Origin: Arcticibacter sp041902385 | GTDB lineage: Bacteria; Bacteroidota; Bacteroidia; Sphingobacteriales; Sphingobacteriaceae | Length of the DNA: 64,000 nucleotides | Assembly (NCBI RefSeq): GCF_041902385.1 | Contig: NZ_CP169244.1 | Coordinates: 2,108,001 to 2,172,000 of the forward strand | Direction of reading: 5' to 3' | Shown here: piece after piece, positions 28,487-36,735 of the stretch | Numbering within the stretch: position 1 is the first letter of the stretch | Layout: every line of letters starts with the position of its first letter | Made by a program: the position numbers and the translations under genes | The notes under the pieces: model-generated | Told to the model about the DNA's origin: nothing | The model's input: the letters and a program-made list of their open reading frames with translations, nothing else | The model's database searches: none

Positions 28487-28522
28487 AAATAAAAGCTCCC
28501 CGTTTCCGGAGAGCTTTATTGC
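28487..28522 (-). terminator. Rho-independent terminator
   Basis: AAAGCTC and GAGCTTT arms with a GC-rich middle form a hairpin near 28491-28518, followed on the minus strand by a T-rich run. It lies just after the stop of the 158-residue barrel protein and separates the two paralogues. Confidence 0.7.
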
Positions 28523-28543
28523 AAATTCAGAGGATGTCTTTAT

Positions 28544-29020
28544 TTAAAACGCATAGCGGAAAGAGAGTCCGAAGCGTGCCGGCTGAGTATCGGTATCGGG
28601 TGAAAGCAGGAACAGGGGCCGCCAGTCAAAACCAAAGTTAAGAGGCACGTTAGGGATTTTGTATTCCATACCCAAGGCTGGTCTGATTCCGAAGCCAGTG
28701 TCGTTGTCCCCGAAGATAATCTGAGGGCCAAGGCCTGCGTACCACTTCAGTCCCGGAGCGTTAGGAATGGATGCATTGTATTGATATTCGGCTCCAAGGC
28801 CGACCAGGTCTCCCTCAAAGAATAACAAGCTTGCGTCTACTGCCCCGGTGGGAGTAAAGAAATGTTTGACGTTAAAACCTACACCGGTGGATCCGTCACC
28901 GAGGTCAACGCGAAGTCCGACTGCTGTCTTGTAGCTGGTCCCTGAAATTCTGCTCTGCGAATAGCCCGCAAGGGAGAGGCACACTAGCATAGTAAGAAGG
29001 CCAAATAGTTTTCTTTTCAT
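28544..29020 (-). CDS. Small outer-membrane beta-barrel-like protein (paralogue 2)
   Basis: A 158-residue exported protein with a signal peptide (KLFGLLTMLVCLSLAGYSQ). The mature part reads as repeated amphipathic beta strands (TAVGLRVDLGDGSTGVGFNVKHFF, LKWYAGLGPQIIFGDND) and ends FGLSFRYAF, a C-terminal Phe typical of barrel assembly substrates. It is a tandem paralogue of the gene at 27918-28397 and, with its own terminator, is transcribed separately. No ligand can be inferred. Confidence 0.85.
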   Translation of the reverse strand: MKRKLFGLLTMLVCLSLAGYSQSRISGTSYKTAVGLRVDLGDGSTGVGFNVKHFFTPTGAVDASLLFFEGDLVGLGAEYQYNASIPNAPGLKWYAGLGPQIIFGDNDTGFGIRPALGMEYKIPNVPLNFGFDWRPLFLLSPDTDTQPARFGLSFRYAF

Positions 29021-29248
29021 AGTTCTTTTGGATTAACGTTTTTAACTCTGGACATAAACAGTAAGATGCAGATACTGTTTTTTCTTTTTTTGTTTCTCCT
29101 GTATTTAAATAGTTGCGTCGCGGAAATAGGGAATAAGATCTTAAGTTAAAAAATGTTAATGAGTGGTATTTGACGACTAAAAAGATAAATTTGCAGACGG
29201 AAAAGTGTGCCTCGTAGCATTCATTAATAAAAGCCCGTATTGATTCTA

Positions 29249-30168
29249 ATGAGTAAAAAAATGAAATTTAATATTAATACATCCTCCTTTATCTTGTTCC
29301 TTGTGGTGTCTTTGGTGACAAGCTGTACGAAGGAGTACGCAACGATTGACACTGAGGATGAGAAAGTGATACAGGAGTACATCCAGAAAAATGGCCTTAC
29401 TGTGCAGCAGTACGGAACAACCGGTATCTATTATCAGATCATCAAACCGGGGCTTGGTGATCCAGTTCAAAATACAGATAAGGTTTTTCTTACCTACACA
29501 GTGAAATCAACGGACAGCAAATATTCTTCGACGAACGAATATACCAACGTGTATAACGACTACCTCGGCTACCTGGGGCCTGCCGACGGAAGATCGAGCA
29601 GTTATCCTGCCGCTCTGAGGACCATCATCAAGGACGTGCTGGGTAAGAAAGGCGGAAGTGTGCGGATCATTGTTCCATCCCGCCTTGCGTATGGCAAGTC
29701 AGGCCAGGGCAGTATCCCTGGGAATGCCTGCCTCGATTATACCGTCAACGTGACAAGCGCCAGTACGCAGTACGAATTTGACGAGTACCTCGTCAGAAAG
29801 TTCGGAGCTGAAAATAACATCTCAATTGAGAAGGATGAAAATGGTCTTTTATACCACATTATCCAGCCAGGAACAGGCACTGAAGTGCTTCGCGACACGA
29901 CACAGGTGACCACCTATTACACCCTCAAGTATCTGGATGGGACATTGATCCAGACGGCAAATGCTGATAATCCGTTTACCTTCAGACTCAATGATGCTGG
30001 GATCATTGCAGGATATCCGATAGGTGTAAAGAAACTGAAAAAGGGGGCAAGATCAGAATGTTCATTCCCTTCGGTCTTGGATACACTCCTGCTGCGGCTA
30101 GCTCAAACGGCCTTCGTCCTTACGCGGTGCTCGACTATGAAGTGGAGCTGGCGGATGTTAAGCAGTAA
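29249..30168 (+). CDS. FKBP-type peptidyl-prolyl isomerase lipoprotein, one frameshift
   Basis: An exported protein with two FKBP-like domains, a common Bacteroidota envelope foldase type. The signal peptide ends LVVSLVTSC, so Cys is the likely lipidation site. Domain 1 spans about residues 50-170 (VRIIVPSRLAYG), domain 2 about 190-305. The frame breaks in G5 at 30043-30047; adding one G gives KKLKKGGKIRMFIPFGLGYTP and an end at 30168, 306 residues. The start ATG at 29249 (MSKKMKF) is chosen over a TTG nine bases upstream. The break fits the window-wide homopolymer pattern. Confidence 0.88.
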
Positions 30169-30360
30169 AAAAGGTTAGGAGGCGTTAAACAGGATGGTCC
30201 TGACCCTGCTCTAAAAGCGAGCGAAGCCGGCCGCCGGTCCTTCTTGCCGTTACAGGACTAAACGGCTCCGGATAACAAAATGCCCTAAGTTCATTGAAAG
30301 GGAAGGCAAAAAAGTCGAACGATCTTCGTTCCCTTAAAAAAGAATAGATATACTTAAATA

Positions 30361-30402
30361 AAAAAGGGCAGCAGATGGGAATAATTCTGCTGCCCTTTTC
30401 TT
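30361..30402. terminator. Bidirectional Rho-independent terminator
   Basis: AAAAGGGCAGCAG and CTGCTGCCCTTTT form a perfect 13-bp stem with A and T tracts on both sides. It separates the FKBP gene (plus) from the M42 peptidase (minus) and can serve both. Confidence 0.88.
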
Positions 30403-30453
30403 TTGGCGTCCTATGAATCAATATAACGTGGTAATAGGAAGTTTTATTTTGCT

Positions 30454-31566
30454 CTATTTGAAATACCTGAAATCCTGTCCGTCCTCAATCTTCAGCAGCG
30501 ACTCGTAGATCAGCCTGATGACATTGTCGACGTCTTCCTTATGTACCATTTCGACGGTGGTATGCATGTACCGCAGTGGAAGAGAGATCAGGGCTGATAC
30601 AACTCCGTCGTTTGAGTATGCGAAAGCATCAGTATCGGTACCGGTCCAGCGGGACGATGCCTGGCGCTGGAAAGGAATGTTCTTTTCCTGAGCAGCGGAA
30701 ATCAGCAGCTTGTTAAAGTTGGTGTGGACTGAAGGAGCATAGGAAAGTACCGGACCTTTTCCGCAGGCCAGATCACCCTGCGTAACCTTATTGATCATGG
30801 GCGTCTGTGTGTCGTGCGTAACATCGGTGATGATAGCCAGGTTCGGCTTGATCCGGTTGGCAATCATTTCAGCTCCGCGCAGGCCTACTTCTTCCTGTAC
30901 TGCGTTCACAATGTACAAGCCGAACGGCAGCGACTTCTGGTTTTCCTTAAGCAATCGAGCGACCTCTGCAATCATAAAGCCGCCTACACGATTGTCAAGG
31001 GCGCGTCCCACATAATAGCGGTCATTCAGCACCATGAACTCATCCTCGTAGGTCACCACGCATCCAACATGAATGCCGAGTGCTTCTACTTCTTCCTGGG
31101 AGGTGCAGCCGCAGTCGAGGAAAATATTTTTCAGTGTAGGAGCTTCTTCTTTTTCGCCGTTGCGGGTATGGATAGCCGGCCAGCCGAACACAGCCTTTAC
31201 AATGCCCTTGTCTGTATGGATATTCACCCGCTTTGACGGTGCTATCTGATGATCGGAACCTCCGTTGCGGATCACGTAGATCAGCCCGTCTTTCGTAATA
31301 TAGTTCACAAACCAGGATATCTCATCTGAATGCGCTTCGATCACTACCTTGTAAGGAGCTTCAGGATTGACAACTGCCACAGCAGTTCCGTAATTATCCA
31401 CGTAATGGCTGTCGACATACGGCTTTATGTAATCAAGCCACAGGCGTTGTCCTTCCCACTCAAAACCAGTAGGAGAGGGATTGTTAATATATGTTTCCAG
31501 GAATTTGAGTGACTGTTCCGTTACAACAGACACATGTTTTTCGTTTTCTTCGTTGTTTGAATTCAT
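30454..31566 (-). CDS. M42 family metallopeptidase (aminopeptidase/endoglucanase-like)
   Basis: A 370-residue cytosolic M42 peptidase, a co-catalytic zinc enzyme of the FrvX/glutamyl-aminopeptidase type that digests short peptides. Metal and catalytic residues are seen in VVIEAHSDEISWFV, GRALDNRVGGFM, NAVQEEVGLRGAEM, ITDVTHDTQ and TGTDTDAFAYSN. The start ATG at 31566 has a good GGAG ribosome site. It is followed at a distance on the plus strand by the FKBP gene in convergent orientation. Confidence 0.92.
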   Translation of the reverse strand: MNSNNEENEKHVSVVTEQSLKFLETYINNPSPTGFEWEGQRLWLDYIKPYVDSHYVDNYGTAVAVVNPEAPYKVVIEAHSDEISWFVNYITKDGLIYVIRNGGSDHQIAPSKRVNIHTDKGIVKAVFGWPAIHTRNGEKEEAPTLKNIFLDCGCTSQEEVEALGIHVGCVVTYEDEFMVLNDRYYVGRALDNRVGGFMIAEVARLLKENQKSLPFGLYIVNAVQEEVGLRGAEMIANRIKPNLAIITDVTHDTQTPMINKVTQGDLACGKGPVLSYAPSVHTNFNKLLISAAQEKNIPFQRQASSRWTGTDTDAFAYSNDGVVSALISLPLRYMHTTVEMVHKEDVDNVIRLIYESLLKIEDGQDFRYFK

Positions 31567-31662
31567 TATTTAATTCTCCTTTGACTACAAATATAGTGTT
31601 AATGATGCTCGGGAGGAGCCTGTTACTGCTTGTTCCGTGCTCACTGTCTGACACCTGTTTAG

Positions 31663-32430
31663 CTACACGTAGGGATACCTCACTTCAGTGAGGTATAAGC
31701 CGCAGGCAGGAACGGAGGTGCCGGCGTTTGATCTGTTTTTACTGGTGATGATGCTGTGCAAGTCGCGTGGCGATATCGTTCCTTTCCCAACCATGGTCAG
31801 TGTTCCTACGATGGCCCGTACCATATTTCTCAGAAAGCGATCAGCCGAAATGTGGAATACCAGCCCCCGGCTTGTCTCTTCCCATTCCGCTCTGAAGATT
31901 TTGCAGTTGTTGGTAAAAACCTGTGTGTGTGACTTGCTGAAACAGCTGAAGTCGGTATACTCAAAGAGGATACGTGCGGCTTCGTTCATTCGTGCAACGT
32001 TCAGCTGGTCGCGCATGTGCCAGGAGAAACCGTGCCTGAAGGGGTCTTTCACGAAGTGGATGTGGTACTGATAGGAGCGAAGGCTGGCATCAAAGCGGGC
32101 GTGGGCCTCCTGACCGACCTTAAAGGCCCTCCGTACTGCTATCTCGAAGGGCAGGAGGGCGTTAAGGCTGTTAAGGAAGGCCGGCTCAACTACCCCGGCT
32201 TGCGGCTTGTCGTAATCTCTCTGCACGTCGAAGTGAGCAAAGAACTGGGTGGCGTGCACTCCTGCATCTGTTCTCCCGCAGCCCACCGTTTCTGTTTTTT
32301 GCCGGAGCAGTGTAGAGAGGGCCTTGTCGAGCAGCTCCTGCACGGTAACCGCGTTTGGCTGGATCTGCCATCCATGGAAACTGGTTCCGTTATAAGATAA
32401 TTCCAGAAAATACCGGTTGTAATCGCCCAC
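31663..32430 (-). CDS. truA: tRNA pseudouridine(38-40) synthase
   Basis: A 255-residue TruA. The N-terminus YFLELSYNGTSFHGWQIQPNAVTVQELL is typical, and the catalytic Asp lies in VGCGRTDAGVHATQF near residue 50. The C-terminal FLRNMVRAIVGTLTMVGKG motif is conserved. The start is a GTG at 32430; no ATG fits the N-terminus. It is divergent from the DUF4293 gene. Confidence 0.95.
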   Translation of the reverse strand: MGDYNRYFLELSYNGTSFHGWQIQPNAVTVQELLDKALSTLLRQKTETVGCGRTDAGVHATQFFAHFDVQRDYDKPQAGVVEPAFLNSLNALLPFEIAVRRAFKVGQEAHARFDASLRSYQYHIHFVKDPFRHGFSWHMRDQLNVARMNEAARILFEYTDFSCFSKSHTQVFTNNCKIFRAEWEETSRGLVFHISADRFLRNMVRAIVGTLTMVGKGTISPRDLHSIITSKNRSNAGTSVPACGLYLTEVRYPYV

Positions 32431-32603
32431 GGCTCAAAATAAAGAAAAACATTCATGAGCTGCAAACTGAGACGGGAGATGCAAGTTGGATGGGTGTTCT
32501 TCCTGGCATTAAAAAACAAATAGACTCACAGAAAAATCTTTTAGTATTTCCGGGGCGCAAGCGACGAAAGATTTTTATAAGTTTGTGTTCCTTAACTACA
32601 ACT

Positions 32604-33071
32604 ATGCTACAAAGAATTCAAACTGTCTGGTTATTTCTTACCACAACTGTGATTTTTGCACTGTTCCTGTTTCCTTACCTGCAGATCCTGAACGCTAACG
32701 GCGCAGCCAAGGCAATAAAGGTGACCGGTGTGTATGAAAACATAGGCGGACAGGTGGTTCAGACAACCGGTTTCCTTGGGCTTACCATTGCGACCGTTCT
32801 GCTCGGCCTCTTACCATTTGTGGTTATTTTCTTTTACAAGGATCGTAAGAAGCAGGTCGCCTTGTGTTACTTGATCATTGTCCTGATCCTGGGATTTAGT
32901 TTCTGGCTTGCCCAAACAGCAAGAGGGGTGATCGGCGATCTTCAGCTCGAGCTTCAGAACTATGGAATCGGGGTGGTGCTGCCTTGTCTGGCGGTATTGT
33001 TCCTCATCCTGGCAATACGTGGCATCAGACGCGATGAGAAGCTCATTAAGTCTGCAGACCGGTTAAGATAA
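32604..33071 (+). CDS. DUF4293 family membrane protein
   Basis: A 155-residue protein with four predicted membrane helices: VWLFLTTTVIFALFLFPYL, LGLTIATVLLGLLPFVVIFF, VALCYLIIVLILGFSFWLA and VVLPCLAVLFLILAIRGI. The opening MLQRIQTVWLFL is typical of DUF4293, a Bacteroidota family of unknown function often next to truA. The ATG at 32604 is chosen; the longer open frame to 32355 overlaps truA. Confidence 0.85.
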   Translation: MLQRIQTVWLFLTTTVIFALFLFPYLQILNANGAAKAIKVTGVYENIGGQVVQTTGFLGLTIATVLLGLLPFVVIFFYKDRKKQVALCYLIIVLILGFSFWLAQTARGVIGDLQLELQNYGIGVVLPCLAVLFLILAIRGIRRDEKLIKSADRLR

Positions 33072-33150
33072 GGGATCAGCTGCGCTGGTTCGTACGTACG
33101 CAAGTACTCAAACTTGTGTGTTGTAACTGGTATTATTTAAAAAAAATGTG

Positions 33151-33187
33151 TATCTTTGTTAAGTACCGGCAATAAGGCCGGTTTTTT
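33151..33187 (+). promoter_or_regulatory. Promoter box and leader hairpin of the DEAD-box helicase
   Basis: TATCTTTG at 33151-33158 is an exact TAnnTTTG box. A few bases later a hairpin (ACCGGC at 33165-33170 with GCCGGT at 33177-33182) is followed by six T (33182-33187), ten bases before the helicase ATG. The transcript would start almost at the hairpin. This could be an attenuator or a stabilising 5' stem. Confidence 0.5.
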
Positions 33188-33196
33188 ATTGTTATC

Positions 33197-34972
33197 ATGA
33201 ACCCATTTAGTACACTGGGAATCCGTCATGATATTGTTAATGCCATTACTGATCTGGGTTTTGAAAACCCAACTCCAATCCAGGAACAAGCAATCCCGGT
33301 TTTACTTTCAGGCAGCAACGATTTTGTCGGATTAGCCCAAACCGGCACAGGGAAGACAGCAGCATTCGGTCTTCCGTTGTTAGAATTAATTGACTTTTCA
33401 AAGAATGTCCCTCAGGCGTTGGTATTATGTCCAACCAGGGAGTTATGCTTGCAGATTGCAAGTGACCTTAATAATTATTCAAAGAATCTGAATAATGTAC
33501 ATGTAGTAGCCGTGTACGGTGGCGCCAGTATTTCCGATCAGCTGAGGCAGATCAGAAGAGGGGTGCAGATCGTAGTGGCCACGCCCGGCCGTATGCTCGA
33601 CATCATTGGCCGTAAGGCTATTGATTTTTCAGATGTAAAGTACGTGGTGCTAGATGAAGCTGACGAAATGCTCAATATGGGCTTTCAGGAAGACATCGAC
33701 CACATCCTGTCTACTACTCCTGACGAGAAGAAGACCTGGCTGTTCTCGGCTACCATGCCTGCCGAAGTGCGCAGGATTGCCAAGAACTACATGACCGATC
33801 CGTTTGAGCTTACCGTTGGGAAGCAGAATACCGGAAACGTTAACATTGACCACGAATACTATGTGGTGCGTGCCCGCGATAAGTATGCGGCGTTTAAACG
33901 TATCGTTGACTTCCATCCCGAAATCTTTGGTATTGTATTCTGTCGTACCAAAGTTGAAACTCAGGAAATTGCGGAGGCTTTGGTGAAGGACGGTTACAAT
34001 GCCGACTCTCTTCACGGAGATCTTTCCCAGCAACAGCGGGACAAGGTGATGAAGCGTTACCGCGACCGGAGCCTTCAGTTACTGATCGCCACGGACGTAG
34101 CAGCCCGCGGGATTGACGTTAATGACGTTACCCACGTGATCAACTATTCTCTGCCTGATGAAATTGAGAACTATACACACCGCAGCGGCCGTACAGCACG
34201 TGCAGGCAAGTCGGGTGTCTCTATTGCAATCATCAATAGCAAAGAGATCGGCAAGATAAGGCAGATCGAACGTGTCATAGGCAAGAAGTTCACAAAGGTA
34301 GATGTACCGGGTGGCTTTGATGTGTGTGAGAAGCAGCTTTTTGCTTTGGTTCACCGTGTCCATCAGGTAGAAGTGAACGAAACTCAGATTGAGGCGTACA
34401 TTCCAAGGATCATGGATGAGTTCGCCGAGATGTCGAAGGAGGAGATTATCAAGCGTTTTGCTTCGCTTGAGTTTAACCGCTTCCTTGAGTATTATAAGAA
34501 TGCTCCTGACCTCAACGCTCCGCTTGGGGATGAGAGAGGGATGCGCTCGGAACGCTTTGCCCGTACATCGTCCCGCGGCGACTATACCAGGCTGTTCATC
34601 AATCTGGGTTCCGTAGACGACTTTACAAGAGGCGACATGCTCGGTTTCATCTGTAATAATGCACGCATCAGCGGTAAGGCGATTGGCAAGATCGACCTGA
34701 AGGGGGTTTACACTTTCTTCGAAGTTGAGAATGCCGTTGCTGATCAGGTTCAGCAAAATTTCAAGTCTGTTGATTTTAACGGACGGAAAGTGAGAATTGA
34801 ACTGGCTGGTGACCGTGAAGGCGGCAGCGGAAGCGGAAGGTTCAGCGGAGGAGGCCGCCGTGAAGGAGGTAGCCGCGACAGAGGCAATGGCTTCCGTGAT
34901 TTTTCCGGCAACCGCAGAGAGCGTGGTGGCTCCGGAAGATCCGGCGAACGCGAACATAAGAAAAGATGGTAA
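33197..34972 (+). CDS. DEAD-box ATP-dependent RNA helicase with DbpA RNA-binding domain
   Basis: A 591-residue RNA helicase of the CsdA/DeaD type, involved in ribosome assembly or mRNA turnover. All core motifs are visible: Q motif (NPTPIQEQAI), AQTGTGKT, PTRELC, TPGR, VLDEADEM, SAT, ARGID and HRSGRTARAG. A DbpA-type RNA-binding domain follows at about residues 460-540 (DYTRLFINLGSVDDFTRGDMLGF), then a Gly/Arg/Ser-rich disordered tail. A hairpin in the leader may adjust expression, for example in the cold. Terminated by a strong hairpin at 34998. Confidence 0.95.
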   Translation: MNPFSTLGIRHDIVNAITDLGFENPTPIQEQAIPVLLSGSNDFVGLAQTGTGKTAAFGLPLLELIDFSKNVPQALVLCPTRELCLQIASDLNNYSKNLNNVHVVAVYGGASISDQLRQIRRGVQIVVATPGRMLDIIGRKAIDFSDVKYVVLDEADEMLNMGFQEDIDHILSTTPDEKKTWLFSATMPAEVRRIAKNYMTDPFELTVGKQNTGNVNIDHEYYVVRARDKYAAFKRIVDFHPEIFGIVFCRTKVETQEIAEALVKDGYNADSLHGDLSQQQRDKVMKRYRDRSLQLLIATDVAARGIDVNDVTHVINYSLPDEIENYTHRSGRTARAGKSGVSIAIINSKEIGKIRQIERVIGKKFTKVDVPGGFDVCEKQLFALVHRVHQVEVNETQIEAYIPRIMDEFAEMSKEEIIKRFASLEFNRFLEYYKNAPDLNAPLGDERGMRSERFARTSSRGDYTRLFINLGSVDDFTRGDMLGFICNNARISGKAIGKIDLKGVYTFFEVENAVADQVQQNFKSVDFNGRKVRIELAGDREGGSGSGRFSGGGRREGGSRDRGNGFRDFSGNRRERGGSGRSGEREHKKRW

Positions 34973-34997
34973 CCGGACAGGTTCCACCTCTGAATAA

Positions 34998-35028
34998 AGA
35001 AAAGCGACCAGATTCTGGTCGCTTTTCT
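34998..35028. terminator. Bidirectional Rho-independent terminator
   Basis: AAAAGCGACCAG and CTGGTCGCTTTT form a 12-bp stem with a short TT loop and flanking A/T tracts. It lies between the helicase stop and the stop of the YtxH-like gene on the other strand. Confidence 0.88.
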
Positions 35029-35247
35029 TATTTACGTTCTTTTTTAAATTTCCCAAAAGAACATCTGGCTTGCTATGCTACAGCTCCAGAATGCTTTTTT
35101 TGAGAAGTGTCTTTGTGTTATTGAGAATCAATTGTTTTTAAAGGCTTCGATGAGAACGCTTCGGTCTGTTTTAAAGCCTTTCAACAATGTTCAGGCCGCT
35201 TTCCTCTCTATAAGCACTCGCAGCTTGTGGTGTTCTTGATCTCTCTT

Positions 35248-35526
35248 TTAGTCGTTTTCAAGATATACGCGGCGGCCCATCTCGTCTTCGTAGAACTGCC
35301 GGTCGTACATGTCGAGATAAACAGCCTCTCCGTTCGGACCTTTTACATTGTGCAATAAGCGGTCCTTGATCTGGTTGCCATATTCCATCAGGCGGCTTCC
35401 CATGTCTCTTGCTGAGTCCATAAGTCCGTCTGCTAACCTGGTACCATCTTTTCTTCTGTACATAAGAGCAACAATTGCTGCAGCTGCTGCTCCGGCAGTG
35501 ACGCCCCAAACTACCGTCTTTTTCAT
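35248..35526 (-). CDS. YtxH-like small membrane-anchored protein
   Basis: A 92-residue protein with one N-terminal membrane helix (VVWGVTAGAAAAAIVALMY) followed by RRKDGTRLADGLMDSARDMGSRLMEYGNQIKDRLL, an amphipathic helix like YtxH/general-stress proteins. The C-terminal part (YLDMYDRQFYEDEMGRRVYLEND) is acidic. Function is unknown; YtxH-like proteins are often stress related. It stands alone between the terminator and gpsA. Confidence 0.75.
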   Translation of the reverse strand: MKKTVVWGVTAGAAAAAIVALMYRRKDGTRLADGLMDSARDMGSRLMEYGNQIKDRLLHNVKGPNGEAVYLDMYDRQFYEDEMGRRVYLEND

Positions 35527-35654
35527 TTTGCTTGTTTTTTAGGTAATGAAGTTATTGGGGCGCATACTCAGCTGCCAAAGGCGGCATGGCCGGCGCCCAT
35601 TAAAATCCACGTGATGTTTGGTATAGAACAAAGAAAGTGCAGGGATGTTTTTGC

Positions 35655-36659
35655 TTAGGACAGCTGATCTGCAAGAAGTCTCATTTCAATGTGAGGCGAA
35701 TGCTTTTCATATAAGATGGCATACACCGCCCGGCATATGGGCATGTTTACTTTATAGACTTTATTAATCTGATGAAGCGAGTTGGAGGCATAGTACCCCT
35801 CGGCAATCATATTCATTTCAAGCTGGGCCGACTTTACCGTGTATCCTTTGCCTATCATGTTTCCGAACAAGCGGTTGCGGCTAAACTGAGAGTAGGCAGT
35901 CACCAGGAGGTCGCCGAGGTAGGCGGATTCCTTGATGTCGCGACTGATGGGGTGTACGGCGTCTACAAAGCGCAGGATCTCGCGGATTGCGTTGGAGATC
36001 AGGACTGACTGGAAATTGTCGCCGTAGCCTATGCCGTTGCAGATGCCGCTGGCCACTGCGTAAATATTCTTGAGCACGGCGGCATATTCGGTGCCATAGA
36101 TATCATCGGAGACATTGGTCTTGATATAGCGGGTATTAACCAGGTTGGCAAAGCGGGTAGCAAGATCAGTGTCGGCCGAGGCAATAGTAAGATAAGAAAG
36201 CTTTTCGAGGGCGACTTCTTCGGCGTGACAGGGGCCGCTTAACACCAGAATATCCTCGATGGGGATGTTGAAGTTCTTATTCATGAACTCACCGATGATC
36301 ATATTGTCATCGGGAACGAAACCTTTAATGGCCGAGATGATCTTTTTTCCTCTGAATAAAGCCGGATCGACCTGGCTTAACACCTCTTTGAGGAAGGCCG
36401 CCGGCACGTTAAGAAGTACCATCTCCGACTTTCTTAAGATCGCCTCAAGGTCGTTGCTGATGTTCTCTCCCGGAACTTTTATTTCTACGGAGCTGAGGTA
36501 GTTCGGATTGTGCTGATATTGCTTAAGATGCTCAATAGCAGCAGTGTTTCTCATCCACCAGAATATCTCCTTGTCCTGGCGGTTGTCGGCCAGCATCTTA
36601 ATGTTTGCTGTTGCCCAGCTACCTCCTCCAATAACGGCTATTTTTGCTGTTTGCTCCAT
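35655..36659 (-). CDS. gpsA: Glycerol-3-phosphate dehydrogenase (NAD(P)+)
   Basis: A 334-residue GpsA that reduces dihydroxyacetone phosphate for phospholipid synthesis. It shows the dinucleotide motif VIGGGSWATANIKML, SAIKGFVPDDN, the VLSGPCHAEEVALEK block with family residues, and the ASGICNGIGYGDN segment with the C-terminal domain helices. Length is normal. The ATG at 36659 directly follows the T tract of a terminator hairpin, so there is no Shine-Dalgarno site and little room for a separate promoter. Confidence 0.94.
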   Translation of the reverse strand: MEQTAKIAVIGGGSWATANIKMLADNRQDKEIFWWMRNTAAIEHLKQYQHNPNYLSSVEIKVPGENISNDLEAILRKSEMVLLNVPAAFLKEVLSQVDPALFRGKKIISAIKGFVPDDNMIIGEFMNKNFNIPIEDILVLSGPCHAEEVALEKLSYLTIASADTDLATRFANLVNTRYIKTNVSDDIYGTEYAAVLKNIYAVASGICNGIGYGDNFQSVLISNAIREILRFVDAVHPISRDIKESAYLGDLLVTAYSQFSRNRLFGNMIGKGYTVKSAQLEMNMIAEGYYASNSLHQINKVYKVNMPICRAVYAILYEKHSPHIEMRLLADQLS

Positions 36660-36690
36660 AAAAAAATGTCCCGGTATGTTTACCGGGACA
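36659..36690 (-). terminator. Rho-independent terminator abutting the gpsA start
   Basis: TGTCCCGGTA and TACCGGGACA form a perfect 10-bp stem (36667-36690), followed on the minus strand by seven T that run straight into the gpsA ATG. It follows the MacA-like gene stop (36736) by about 45 bases. Confidence 0.88.
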
Positions 36691-36735
36691 AGTTTACTAA
36701 ATATTTTTATTGAAAGCCTATTTGTTCTTTAAGGG

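Noticed and set aside
30185..30421. 78-codon minus-strand frame
   Set aside because: It spans the bidirectional terminator at 30361-30402, and its sequence looks like non-coding translation.
34079..35056. 325-codon minus-strand frame
   Set aside because: Antisense to the DEAD-box helicase and its terminator; the sequence is a low-complexity shadow of the Gly/Arg-rich tail.
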